A program made the translations under genes and the position numbers. From Rickettsia typhi (lineage in GTDB: Bacteria; Pseudomonadota; Alphaproteobacteria; Rickettsiales; UBA1997), in contig CAMDRL010000050.1 of the NCBI GenBank assembly GCA_945906835.1, positions 1 to 8,383 on the forward strand: a stretch of DNA of 8,383 nt. Direction: 5' to 3'. Below the pieces are notes generated by a model that saw only the letters and a program-made list of their open reading frames with translations, made no database searches and was not told the origin of the DNA. Position 1 is the stretch's first letter; the number at the start of each line of letters is the position of its first letter. Shown here one piece after another: positions 1 through 5,992 of the stretch.

Positions 1-390
1 CCAAGGTGCGGCGGTGCAGTTTCTAGATCAGCTGGCACTTATGCTCAACTTGTTGGAAAGGACGGTGGATATGCATTGATTAAAATGCAATCTGGTGAAA
101 TCAGACTATTCTTGCTTGACTGTATGGCAACGATTGGATCTGTTTCAAATATTGATAATAAAAATATTTCAATCGGTAAAGCCGGTAGATCTAGATGGTT
201 AGGAATTAGACCAACAGTTAGAGGTGTTGTAATGAACCCTGTAGATCATCCTCATGGTGGCGGTGAAGGTAAAACTTCTGGAGGTAGACATCCAGTTTCT
301 CCTACTGGTAAATCAGCTAAAGGTAAGAGAACCAGAACCAAAAAGAATCCGTCTAATAGATTTATTGTAAAATCAAGACACGCTAAATAA
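1..390 (+). CDS. rplB: 50S ribosomal protein L2 (uL2), C-terminal part
   Basis: This open frame enters from the window edge in frame 1 and stops at TAA 388-390, giving the last 129 residues of a protein usually about 275 long. L2 is a primary 23S rRNA binder of the large subunit, needed for subunit joining and close to the peptidyl transferase centre. Diagnostic motifs are [14 protein letters not shown] near the start, [15 protein letters not shown], and [13 protein letters not shown] with the conserved histidines at visible residues 83 and 85. The basic tail ends in SRHAK. The HPVTPWG motif of the family reads HPVSPTG here, so the usual tryptophan is a threonine (codon 304-306). A TTG at 76 could look like a start but is internal, because family homology continues back to base 1. 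rpsS follows after 18 AT-only bases. Confidence 0.97.
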   Translation, partial: PRCGGAVSRSAGTYAQLVGKDGGYALIKMQSGEIRLFLLDCMATIGSVSNIDNKNISIGKAGRSRWLGIRPTVRGVVMNPVDHPHGGGEGKTSGGRHPVSPTGKSAKGKRTRTKKNPSNRFIVKSRHAK

Positions 391-408
391 TATATAATAT
401 TTTAAAAA

Positions 409-684
409 ATGCCTAGATCAGCTTGGAAAGTACCTTTTGTAGATGGATATCTACTAAAAAAAGCAAGAGACTATGTTAACTCTTCAAAAAAACCTATTGT
501 TAAAATATGGTCAAGAAGATCAACAATCTTACCTCAATTTGTAGGTATTAACTTTGCTGTTCATAATGGCAAAAAATTTGTTTCAGTTTCTGTTACGGAA
601 GGAATGGTGGGTCATAAGTTTGGAGAATTTTCTCCAACTAGAACTTTTTACGGTCACTCCGGAGATAAAAAAATTAAAAAATAA
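409..684 (+). CDS. rpsS: 30S ribosomal protein S19 (uS19)
   Basis: S19 sits in the head of the small subunit, pairs with S13 and contacts 16S rRNA near the A-site tRNA. The 91-residue product has the normal family length. It shows the [13 protein letters not shown] segment (residues 34-46) and the signature [16 protein letters not shown] (residues 68-83), followed by a lysine-rich tail. The ATG at 409 gives the expected MPRSAWK N-terminus (families usually begin M-x-RS-x-WK). The 18-base spacer before it is pure A/T with no Shine-Dalgarno sequence. rplV starts five bases after the stop, as expected for an S10-type operon. Confidence 0.98.
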   Translation: MPRSAWKVPFVDGYLLKKARDYVNSSKKPIVKIWSRRSTILPQFVGINFAVHNGKKFVSVSVTEGMVGHKFGEFSPTRTFYGHSGDKKIKK

Positions 685-689
685 TAAAT

Positions 690-1046
690 ATGACTGAGAA
701 ATTAGCAGTAGCTTATTTAAGCTCCGTAAAATCAAGTCCTCTTAAAGTTATGAGGTTGACTGGTAATTTAACCGGCAGACCAGTTTCTGAGGTTATAAAA
801 TTTTTAAAGTTTTGCAATTTAAAACTTGCCCCAGTTGTTAGTGGACTTGTTTATTCAGCGATGTCTAATGCTGAAAACAATCACAATATGGATATTGATA
901 GTTTATATGTAAAAAGAATCGATATTGGTCGGGCTTTTGCTTTAAAAAGATTCGCGGCTAGAGGTCGTGGTAAATCAAGCAGAATTTTAAAAACTTTTAG
1001 CAACATCAGAGTTGTTTTAGAAGAAAAACAAGAAAAATCAAAATAG
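690..1046 (+). CDS. rplV: 50S ribosomal protein L22 (uL22)
   Basis: L22 binds several domains of 23S rRNA and sends a long beta hairpin into the nascent peptide exit tunnel, where mutations can confer macrolide resistance. The 118-residue product shows the family pattern: an N-terminal SSPLKVMRL segment (residues 15-23), the central NAENNHNMD motif (60-68), and the tunnel hairpin with RFAARGRGKSSRI (87-99). A charged tail follows the last beta strand (SNIRVVLEEK). The hairpin shows no deletion by eye. The ATG lies five bases after the rpsS stop, and the sequence before it (taataaat) has no Shine-Dalgarno, so translation may be coupled to rpsS. The sequence is fairly diverged, but order and motifs make the call secure. 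Confidence 0.96.
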   Translation: MTEKLAVAYLSSVKSSPLKVMRLTGNLTGRPVSEVIKFLKFCNLKLAPVVSGLVYSAMSNAENNHNMDIDSLYVKRIDIGRAFALKRFAARGRGKSSRILKTFSNIRVVLEEKQEKSK

Positions 1047-1050
1047 AGGA
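1045..1050 (+). promoter_or_regulatory. Shine-Dalgarno of rpsC
   Basis: AGAGGA overlaps the TAG stop of rplV and ends three bases before the rpsC ATG at 1054. It is one of only two convincing Shine-Dalgarno sequences in the window. The spacing is on the short side (GAGG to ATG is four bases). The stop-overlapping position would favour re-initiation by ribosomes finishing rplV. Confidence 0.6.
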
Positions 1051-1053
1051 AAA

Positions 1054-1689
1054 ATGGGTCAAAAGGTTAATCCAGTTGGTTTTAGACTTCTTAATAATAA
1101 GAATTGGGAGTCAATTTGGTATGATAATAAAAATTATGCTAAGAAACTTATTAACGATATAGCAATCAGAGCTTTTGTAAAGAAAAACTATGCTCATTGT
1201 GGCATTGGAAGCGTTATCATTGAAAGACCTTCTGATAAGATTAACCTTATTATTAAGACATCGAAACCTGGCGTTCTTATCGGTAAAAAAGGTCTTGATA
1301 TTGAAAAAATCAACAAATCTGTTGAGAAAATCGCTGGTTCAAAAGTTGATGTAAAAATAGTTGAAATTGATAAGCCAGATTTGAATTCTTCTTTGGTTGC
1401 TCAAAGTGTTGCTAAGCAATTAGAAGGACGCGCTGCTTTCAAAAAAGTCATGAAAAAATCTATGCAATCAGCCATGAAATATGGCGCACTAGGAATTAAA
1501 ATTGCAGTTGCTGGAAGACTCGGTGGTGCAGAGATTGCTAGAACAGAATGGTATAAAGAAGGATCAGTTCCTCTTCACACTATAAAAGGAAATATAGATT
1601 ATGCTACAGCAAATGCTTATACCACTTACGGAGTAATTGGTGTCAAGGTTTGGATATATAAAGGACTTACTGAAAAGAAATCAAAATAA
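1054..1689 (+). CDS. rpsC: 30S ribosomal protein S3 (uS3)
   Basis: S3 is a small-subunit head protein at the mRNA entry pore, where with S4 and S5 it helps unwind mRNA. The 211-residue protein starts with the canonical MGQKVNPVGFRL. It has a type II KH domain with the GKKG loop at residues 77-80. The C-terminal domain carries GRLGGAEIARTEWYKEG (154-170), VPLHT and TTYGVIGVKVWIYKG (190-204). Arginines 131 and 132 of E. coli S3, implicated in mRNA helicase activity, align with lysines 130 and 131 here, while lysine 135 aligns with lysine 134, so charge is kept. The protein lacks the extended tail of E. coli S3 (233 residues). It has one of the few visible ribosome binding sites of the cluster. 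Confidence 0.98.
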   Translation: MGQKVNPVGFRLLNNKNWESIWYDNKNYAKKLINDIAIRAFVKKNYAHCGIGSVIIERPSDKINLIIKTSKPGVLIGKKGLDIEKINKSVEKIAGSKVDVKIVEIDKPDLNSSLVAQSVAKQLEGRAAFKKVMKKSMQSAMKYGALGIKIAVAGRLGGAEIARTEWYKEGSVPLHTIKGNIDYATANAYTTYGVIGVKVWIYKGLTEKKSK

Positions 1690-1701
1690 TTAGTTATAAA
1701 A

Positions 1702-2115
1702 ATGCTAACTCCTGCAAAAACAAAATACAGAAAGGCCCAAAAGGGTGGCAAGAAAATTCTTGGCACCGCTGCTTCTGGCAATAGTTTAAAATTCGGTGCT
1801 TTTGGATTAAAGGCTCTTGAATCTGGAAAATTAAATTCTAAACAAATTGAATCAGCCAGAAAGGTCATTACTCGTTACATGAAGAGAGCTGGAAAGCTTT
1901 GGATCAAAATATTCCCTCACACCCCTGTTACTCAAAAGCCAGCTGAAGTTAGAATGGGTAGTGGTAAAGGTAATGTTGAATATTATATTGCTAAAATAAA
2001 ACCAGGTAGAATCATCTTTGAAATTGATGGAATTGATGATGCATCAGCTGTTATGTCTTTAGAAAAAGCTGCAGCAAAGCTACCTTTTAAAACAAAAATC
2101 GTTAATTTGATCTAA
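1702..2115 (+). CDS. rplP: 50S ribosomal protein L16 (uL16)
   Basis: L16 is a late-assembling large-subunit protein that contacts A-site tRNA and the peptidyl transferase region. At 137 residues the length is typical. Family features are the start MLTPAKTKYRK, FGAFGLKALESG (31-42), the QIESAR helix (48-53), KLWIKIFPHTPVTQKP (65-80) and VRMGSGKGNVEY (83-94). Arginine 84 lies in the position that is hydroxylated in E. coli L16 (Arg81). The C-terminal AAAKLPFKT motif is also normal. The first 30 residues are more diverged than the rest. The 12-base spacer ends in TTATAAAA directly before ATG and has no Shine-Dalgarno. Confidence 0.97.
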   Translation: MLTPAKTKYRKAQKGGKKILGTAASGNSLKFGAFGLKALESGKLNSKQIESARKVITRYMKRAGKLWIKIFPHTPVTQKPAEVRMGSGKGNVEYYIAKIKPGRIIFEIDGIDDASAVMSLEKAAAKLPFKTKIVNLI

Positions 2116-2122
2116 TTTAGAT

Positions 2123-2308
2123 ATGAAAAAAGAAGAAAAAAGCTCAACTTTAGCTGAGATTGCAACTATTAAAAAAGATCTTATGATGATGAGAATTAAA
2201 TCGTCATCTGGTGAATTAGTGGTTGCCAAAGAATATAAAAATAAAAAGAAGGCAATCGCTAGATTGTTTACGAAGATTAATAGTAATAAAAAAGTTGCAA
2301 AGGCATAA
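2123..2308 (+). CDS. rpmC: 50S ribosomal protein L29 (uL29)
   Basis: L29 is a small two-helix protein at the exit of the nascent chain tunnel, next to L23, where it helps form the docking site for trigger factor and SRP. The 61-residue length and the position between rplP and rpsQ are exactly as expected. The sequence is strongly diverged. The usual LxxLRxQxxxGQL core is represented by KKDLMMMRIKSSSGEL (residues 17-32), and the second helix by KKKAIARLFTKINSNKK (41-57). Half the protein is lysine or small polar residues. The call rests as much on gene order as on motifs. No Shine-Dalgarno precedes the ATG. Confidence 0.9.
   Translation: MKKEEKSSTLAEIATIKKDLMMMRIKSSSGELVVAKEYKNKKKAIARLFTKINSNKKVAKA
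2299..2303 (+). promoter_or_regulatory. weak Shine-Dalgarno candidate of rpsQ
   Basis: AAAGG in the last codons of rpmC lies eight bases before the rpsQ ATG at 2312, a normal spacing. It is only a partial match to AAGGAGG and could be chance in a lysine-rich coding region. Confidence 0.35.
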
Positions 2309-2311
2309 CTT

Positions 2312-2527
2312 ATGAAAGTAAAAATTTTAAACATCATTGACGATAAAACTTTTAAAGGTATTGCGACAACCTCTAAAAAGCATCCTCGCTATGGTAAATA
2401 TATCACTACTCATAAGAAGTATTTGGTGGATTCACAAGGTCAAAAAGTAAATGTTGGCGATGAAGTTGAAATTATCAGCTCAAGACCAATTTCTAAAAGA
2501 AAAAAATGGGTATTAAAAGTTAATTAA
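2312..2527 (+). CDS. rpsQ: 30S ribosomal protein S17 (uS17), short form
   Basis: S17 is an early 16S rRNA binder with an OB fold in the body of the small subunit. The product is 71 residues against about 80-84 in most bacteria. The conserved core is clear: KHPRYGKYI (residues 23-31), then VGDEVEIISSRPISKRKKW (48-66), which matches the family's GD-V-I---RP-SK-K-W pattern. The shortening is at both ends: the first strand begins at once (MKVKILNIIDD) and the protein ends four residues after the last family tryptophan. The start is forced, because the rpmC stop is in the same frame only two codons upstream. This is the last gene of the classical S10 unit. Confidence 0.95.
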   Translation: MKVKILNIIDDKTFKGIATTSKKHPRYGKYITTHKKYLVDSQGQKVNVGDEVEIISSRPISKRKKWVLKVN

Positions 2528-2553
2528 GAAACTTACAATAAATAGGGTATAAA

Positions 2554-2922
2554 ATGATTCAAATGCAATCAAGCTTGGTAGTTGCTGACAATTCTGGGGC
2601 AAAAACCGCAACATGTATTAAAGTTTTGGGTGGCAGCGACCACATGATTACTGGTGTTGGTACAATTATCGTTGTATCAATTACTAGTGTAATTCCGGGA
2701 TCAAAAGTTAAAAAAGGTCAAGTAGCAAAGGGAGTTATAGTTAGAACAAAAAGTAAAATCGTTAGAAGTGACGGTAGTTATGTCAAGTTCGATGATAACG
2801 CTTTAGTTCTTGTTGACAAAGACGGAGAGCCATTGGCCACTCGTGTTTTTGGACCAATTGCAAGAGAAGTTAGGCAAAAAAACTTCCTTAAAATCGCGTC
2901 ATTAGCTTCGGAGGTTTTATAA
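2554..2922 (+). CDS. rplN: 50S ribosomal protein L14 (uL14)
   Basis: L14 lies at the subunit interface, helps form bridges to 16S rRNA and is the docking site of the silencing factor RsfS. The 122-residue length is canonical. Motifs seen are [17 protein letters not shown] (residues 1-17), the [14 protein letters not shown] signature (53-66), [15 protein letters not shown] (79-93) and RVFGPIARE (97-105). It is one of the best conserved proteins in the window. The spacer from rpsQ is 26 bases, where the spc promoter lies in E. coli, but no usable promoter was recognised here. The sequence TAGGGTATAAA precedes the ATG and is not a good Shine-Dalgarno. Confidence 0.98.
   Translation: MIQMQSSLVVADNSGAKTATCIKVLGGSDHMITGVGTIIVVSITSVIPGSKVKKGQVAKGVIVRTKSKIVRSDGSYVKFDDNALVLVDKDGEPLATRVFGPIAREVRQKNFLKIASLASEVL
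2910..2915 (+). promoter_or_regulatory. strong Shine-Dalgarno of rplX
   Basis: GGAGGT lies inside the last codons of rplN (Ser-Glu-Val-Leu) eight bases before the rplX ATG. It is the best Shine-Dalgarno in the window, showing that the host still uses a normal anti-Shine-Dalgarno at some genes. Confidence 0.75.
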
Positions 2923-2923
2923 T

Positions 2924-3241
2924 ATGGCTAGTAAATTTAAAAAAAATGATCAGGTAATTGTTATATCTGGATCAAGTAAAGGAAAAGCTGGTAAAATCAC
3001 CACCATTAATGGTGATAAGGTTATTGTGGAAGGTGCAAATTTAGCCACTGTGCACAAGAAGCCAACATCTTCTACACCTGGTCAAATATTGAAAGTTGAA
3101 AAACAAATTCATATTTCAAATATTGCTCACGCGGAAGATGGAAAAGCTGTAAAAGTAAAATTTGTTATAGATTCTGGCGAAGGAAAAGAATTCACTAGAA
3201 AATATCGCGTTTCAAAAAAATCTGGTAAAAAAATCGATTAA
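2924..3241 (+). CDS. rplX: 50S ribosomal protein L24 (uL24)
   Basis: L24 is an assembly initiator of the large subunit that binds the 5' part of 23S rRNA and later lines the tunnel exit. The 105-residue product has a KOW motif over residues 7-33 (KNDQVIVISGSSKGKAGKI). Family-like strands follow (DKVIVEGANLATVHKKPT, 31-48), then the IHISNIAH segment (62-69), which matches the usual h-SNv. The C-terminus is basic. It starts one base after the rplN stop with a good Shine-Dalgarno inside rplN, so the two are probably translated at linked rates. Confidence 0.97.
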   Translation: MASKFKKNDQVIVISGSSKGKAGKITTINGDKVIVEGANLATVHKKPTSSTPGQILKVEKQIHISNIAHAEDGKAVKVKFVIDSGEGKEFTRKYRVSKKSGKKID

Positions 3242-3251
3242 CCAATAAGTG

Positions 3252-3788
3252 ATGCAAACATTAACTGAAAAATTATATAAAGATTCAATTTCTGAAATAA
3301 AAAAGAAATTTTCATATTCAAATGACTTAGAAGTTCCTAAGTTGAAGATGATTAGTCTCAATGTCGGTATTAAAGCTGTAGATAGTGATAATAAATTTTT
3401 ATCTTATCTTGCAGCTCAAGTATCCAATATTGCCGGTCAGAAGGCTGTATTAACAAAATCTCGTAAAGCGATTTCTACTTTTAAGCTTAGAAAAGATTTG
3501 CCTATTGGCTGCAGAGTTACTCTAAGAGGTAAAAAGATGCATCAGTTTTTTGATAAACTTGTAAATATTGCTTTACCAAGAGTAAAAGATTTTATAGGAT
3601 TGTCTTCGAAAGGATTTAACCAAAGTGGACATTATAGTTTTGGTTTAAAAGAGCATAATGTATTTCTAGAAGTTGATCTTGATAATATAATGAAAATTTT
3701 CGGTATGAATATTACCATAGCTACAACAGCTAAGACAAAAGAAGAGTCTCTATATCTGCTTAAAAAGCTTAATCTTCCAATTAAATAG
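3252..3788 (+). CDS. rplE: 50S ribosomal protein L5 (uL5)
   Basis: L5 binds 5S rRNA in the central protuberance and contacts P-site tRNA and S13. The product is 178 residues from the ATG at 3252. A GTG immediately before it (3249) is in frame and would add one residue. ATG is preferred because no Shine-Dalgarno separates the two. Family motifs are PKLKMISLNVGI (residues 29-40), AGQKAVLTKSRKAISTFK (61-78), LPIGCRVTLRGKKM (83-96), ALPRVKDFIGLSSKGF (107-122) and TIATTAKTKEE (155-165). The usual FPE(I/V) before the last domain reads FLEVDLD (138-144), so the proline is a leucine. In E. coli the S8 repressor binds mRNA around this start; no equivalent hairpin was recognised. Confidence 0.97.
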   Translation: MQTLTEKLYKDSISEIKKKFSYSNDLEVPKLKMISLNVGIKAVDSDNKFLSYLAAQVSNIAGQKAVLTKSRKAISTFKLRKDLPIGCRVTLRGKKMHQFFDKLVNIALPRVKDFIGLSSKGFNQSGHYSFGLKEHNVFLEVDLDNIMKIFGMNITIATTAKTKEESLYLLKKLNLPIK

Positions 3789-3794
3789 TTCAAA

Positions 3795-4100
3795 ATGGCA
3801 AAGCAATCTTTAATTAAAAGAAATCAAAAAAGAGAAAAACTTTCTCAATTACAAAAAGCAAAAAGATTAAAATTATCTAATGCAGCAAAGGATTCTAAAC
3901 TTCCCTTTGAAGAAAGGTTGGTAGCACAAATTAAACTTTCTGAAATGCCAAGAGATGGCTCTGTTTCAAGATATAGAAATAGATGCAGTCTTAGCGGCAG
4001 ACCAAGAGGTAATTTTAGAAAATTCGGTCTCTCAAGAATTGCACTTAGAGAGTTAGCTTCTTGGGGTCAAATTCCAGGTTTAGTTAAGTCTAGCTGGTAG
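3795..4100 (+). CDS. rpsN: 30S ribosomal protein S14 (uS14), zinc-free long form
   Basis: S14 is a head protein of the small subunit near S3, S10 and S19, needed late in assembly. The 101-residue length is that of the zinc-independent (C-minus) form typical of proteobacteria. Only one cysteine is present (C64), so the zinc ribbon of the 61-residue form is ruled out. The N-terminus is highly basic ([15 protein letters not shown]). The signature covers residues 61-81 with [12 protein letters not shown] and FRKFGLSR, and the C-terminus is the standard [16 protein letters not shown] (86-101). The ATG at 3795 lies six bases after the rplE stop, with no Shine-Dalgarno. Confidence 0.98.
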   Translation: MAKQSLIKRNQKREKLSQLQKAKRLKLSNAAKDSKLPFEERLVAQIKLSEMPRDGSVSRYRNRCSLSGRPRGNFRKFGLSRIALRELASWGQIPGLVKSSW

Positions 4101-4109
4101 TTTTTAATA

Positions 4110-4123
4110 ATATAAATTTATAT
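4110..4123 (+). repeat. 14-base perfect AT palindrome in the rpsN-rpsH spacer
   Basis: ATATAAATTTATAT is perfectly self-complementary and fills half of the 28-base spacer before rpsH. The 13-base sequence ATAAATTTATATA within and just beyond it (4112-4124) recurs exactly at 6190-6202 across the rpmD stop. With no loop it is unlikely to be a stable RNA hairpin, and such palindromes are easier to get by chance in pure A/T sequence. A function is not established. Confidence 0.4.
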
Positions 4124-4128
4124 AAAAG

Positions 4129-4527
4129 ATGTCTGTTAATCATCCAGTTTCAGATCTAGTTACAAGAATTAGAAATGGTTATTTAGTAAGAAGAGCTGTT
4201 ATATCTTCTCCTGTATCTAATCTAAGAGAAAGTATTTTAAAAATACTAAAAGATGAAGGGTTTATTTTGAATTACAGCAAAATAAAAGATGAAAATTCTT
4301 TTGAAAGATTCGATATTCATTTGAAATATCATTATTCAAATCCAGTTGTAAGCGAAGTTTCTGTTGTTTCAAAACCAGGAAGAAGAGTTTATTGCGGTTC
4401 TAAAGAAATACCTTCTGTAAAAAATGGTTTAGGATTAGTTGTTATTTCAACTTCTCAAGGAATTATTTCGGACCACGAAGCCAGAAATAAAAATCTTGGC
4501 GGCGAAATTTTACTAAAAATCTTTTAA
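4129..4527 (+). CDS. rpsH: 30S ribosomal protein S8 (uS8)
   Basis: S8 is a primary binder of the central domain of 16S rRNA and, in E. coli, the translational repressor of the spc operon. The 132-residue product has the N-terminal helix motif SDLVTRIRNGY (residues 8-18), the middle SKPGRRVYC motif (81-89), and the C-terminal rRNA-binding motif GLGLVVISTSQGIISDHEA (100-118) ending in GGEILLKIF. The STS-x-G motif and the following D/EA are intact, so rRNA recognition should be normal. Its N-terminus is SVNHPVSD rather than the usual S-TDPIAD. The ATG is preceded by TATATAAAAG and an AT palindrome, without a Shine-Dalgarno. Confidence 0.97.
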   Translation: MSVNHPVSDLVTRIRNGYLVRRAVISSPVSNLRESILKILKDEGFILNYSKIKDENSFERFDIHLKYHYSNPVVSEVSVVSKPGRRVYCGSKEIPSVKNGLGLVVISTSQGIISDHEARNKNLGGEILLKIF

Positions 4528-4541
4528 TTTAGAGTTATTTT

Positions 4542-5078
4542 ATGTCTAGAGTAGGAAAACTACCAATTAAAATTCCTGAAAATATCAAAGTTGCAGTTGA
4601 TAAAAATGCACTAACTTTTGATAATGGTAAGGTGAAAAAATCTTATAAAGTCACTCTTGGGGTAAAAGTTACCTATCAAGATAATGAGATTAAGCTATCT
4701 GCCGAAAGTAATGCTATTTCTGATATATCAAAATTTGTTGGTATGGATAGAAGCAATATTAAAAATATAGTTCAAGGTTTAAAAGATCCTTTTAAAACTA
4801 CGCTAGAAATCAACGGAGTTGGTTACAAAGCTGCTGTTGATAAAGGGATTTTAATGCTTACTTTAGGATATAGTCATGAAATATTTTATGCTTTACCAAA
4901 AGGCATTACAGCTGCATTTGAAAAACCAAATTTAATCATACTTTTTGGTGATGATAAAGTTTTGGTTGGTCAAGTTGCTTCAGAAATTATTTCTTTCAGA
5001 AAGCCTGAGCCATATAAAGGTAAGGGTGTAAAGATTTTTGGAAAACAAATTTTAAGAAAAGAGGGTAAAAAGAAGTAA
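4542..5078 (+). CDS. rplF: 50S ribosomal protein L6 (uL6)
   Basis: L6 is a two-domain protein near the base of the L7/L12 stalk and the sarcin-ricin loop, where translational GTPases act. The 178-residue length is typical. It starts with the canonical MSRVGKLPIKIP, and the two duplicated alpha/beta domains meet near residue 82. The second has LEINGVGYKAAV (88-99), LTLGYSH (106-112) and the C-terminal rRNA-binding signature KPEPYKGKGVK (154-164), ending in RKEGKKK. The 14-base spacer before it carries only TAGAG as a weak purine stretch. rplR begins one base after the stop. Confidence 0.98.
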   Translation: MSRVGKLPIKIPENIKVAVDKNALTFDNGKVKKSYKVTLGVKVTYQDNEIKLSAESNAISDISKFVGMDRSNIKNIVQGLKDPFKTTLEINGVGYKAAVDKGILMLTLGYSHEIFYALPKGITAAFEKPNLIILFGDDKVLVGQVASEIISFRKPEPYKGKGVKIFGKQILRKEGKKK

Positions 5079-5079
5079 A

Positions 5080-5424
5080 ATGCTTACTAATTACGAAAGA
5101 AGAAAATACAGAGTTAAAAGCAACATCGCTAAGAGAAATAAGTCTCTTCGACCAAGAATTGTTGTCTCTAGATCAAATAAAAATTTCTACGCCCAACTTA
5201 TTTCAGTTGATGGGAAGGTTTTGCACTCCTCTTCAACTTTATTTCTTGATGAATCTAAGAAAATTAGTGGAATGGAAAAAGCTAAGTTGGTTGGAAAAGC
5301 CTTTGCAGAAATATGCTTAAAAGGCGGGGTCACTAAAGTTGTATTCGACAAAGGAGCTTATATTTATAACGGAAGAGTTAAAGCTTTAGCTGAATCTTGC
5401 CGCGAAGCTGGATTATCATTCTAA
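5080..5424 (+). CDS. rplR: 50S ribosomal protein L18 (uL18)
   Basis: L18 binds 5S rRNA together with L5 and anchors it in the central protuberance. The 114-residue product shows a basic N-terminal arm (YERRKYRVKSNIAKRNK, residues 5-21), RPRIVVSRSNKNFYAQL (24-40), and the C-terminal VVFDKGAYIYNGRVKALAE (87-105), which is the family's FDRG-Y-YHGRVKALA motif. Length and ends are normal. One base separates it from rplF, suggesting translational coupling. The nearest purine-rich element, GAGGG at 5061-5065, is 14 bases from the ATG and too far to be a good ribosome binding site. Confidence 0.97.
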   Translation: MLTNYERRKYRVKSNIAKRNKSLRPRIVVSRSNKNFYAQLISVDGKVLHSSSTLFLDESKKISGMEKAKLVGKAFAEICLKGGVTKVVFDKGAYIYNGRVKALAESCREAGLSF

Positions 5425-5440
5425 TTTAAATTTTTATAAG

Positions 5441-5989
5441 ATGTCAAAACAAGCTAAAAATAACAACAATAACAATACCGAGATTTTAGAAAGACTTATT
5501 TCGGTAAATAAAGTTTCTAAAACTGTTAAAGGCGGTAAAAACCTTTCATTTGCTGCTTTGGTTGTAGTTGGTGACAAAAATGGTAAAGTTGGAGTTGGAA
5601 AAGGTAATGCAACAGAAGTATCTGATGCTAAAAACAAAGCTTTTGAAGCTGCTAAAAAAGCAATGACTAAAGTTGCTTTAAAAGAAGGAAGAACAATTCA
5701 TCATGATATTTTTGGTAAATTTTGTTCAGCAAAAGTTTATTTAAGATCAGCTCCTGCAGGTACTGGAGTTATCGCTGGTGGACCTATGCGCGCTGTATTT
5801 GAATGTGCTGGAATCCGCGATATCGTTGCAAAATCAGTTGGGACTTCAAATCCATATAACATGGTTGGAGCAACTTTTGCAGCTTTAAAACTACTCACTT
5901 CTCCTAAGCTTATTGCTGAAAAAAGATCAAAAGAAATTTCTGAAATAATCAAAAGAAGAAATCTAGCTCTTAACATAATTAACGAATAA
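5441..5989 (+). CDS. rpsE: 30S ribosomal protein S5 (uS5)
   Basis: S5 lies on the solvent side of the small subunit with S4 and helps control decoding accuracy, and mutations in its N-terminal loop give spectinomycin resistance. The 182-residue protein has the S5 N-terminal double-stranded-RNA-binding fold (about 15-80), with the loop [11 protein letters not shown] (22-32) and FAALVVVGD (37-45). The C-terminal domain carries [19 protein letters not shown] (101-119), [16 protein letters not shown] (123-138) and a [11 protein letters not shown] segment. The N-terminus has a run of six asparagines (residues 7-12) where many alphaproteobacteria have a Gly/Arg-rich tail. The arginine usual in the NxVRAT motif is glycine (VGAT). 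No Shine-Dalgarno precedes it; the spacer ends in TTATAAG. Confidence 0.98.
   Translation: MSKQAKNNNNNNTEILERLISVNKVSKTVKGGKNLSFAALVVVGDKNGKVGVGKGNATEVSDAKNKAFEAAKKAMTKVALKEGRTIHHDIFGKFCSAKVYLRSAPAGTGVIAGGPMRAVFECAGIRDIVAKSVGTSNPYNMVGATFAALKLLTSPKLIAEKRSKEISEIIKRRNLALNIINE
5459..5476 (+). repeat. AAY trinucleotide run encoding six asparagines
   Basis: Six consecutive AAT/AAC codons lie at the start of rpsE. The two codons are mixed, so this is not a pure microsatellite and should be less prone to slippage. It falls in the disordered N-terminal tail of S5, where length and composition vary. Confidence 0.7.
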
Positions 5990-5992
5990 TCC

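Noticed and set aside
1626..2337. Minus-strand open frames opposite rpsC/rplP and rplP/rpmC, rich in Phe and Leu
   Set aside because: The hydrophobic content is simply the complement of Lys/Glu-rich coding sequence. Both lie opposite intact conserved genes.
2524..2553. Promoter-like pair TTAAGA (2524-2529) and TATAAA (2548-2553) with 18 bases between, at the S10/spc boundary where E. coli has the spc promoter
   Set aside because: Transcription would begin about seven bases after TATAAA, inside rplN past its ATG, so it could not serve rplN. The match is weak and expected by chance in A/T sequence.
5061..5065. GAGGG as a Shine-Dalgarno for rplR
   Set aside because: It is 14 bases from the ATG, beyond usual spacing, and encodes the conserved basic tail of L6.
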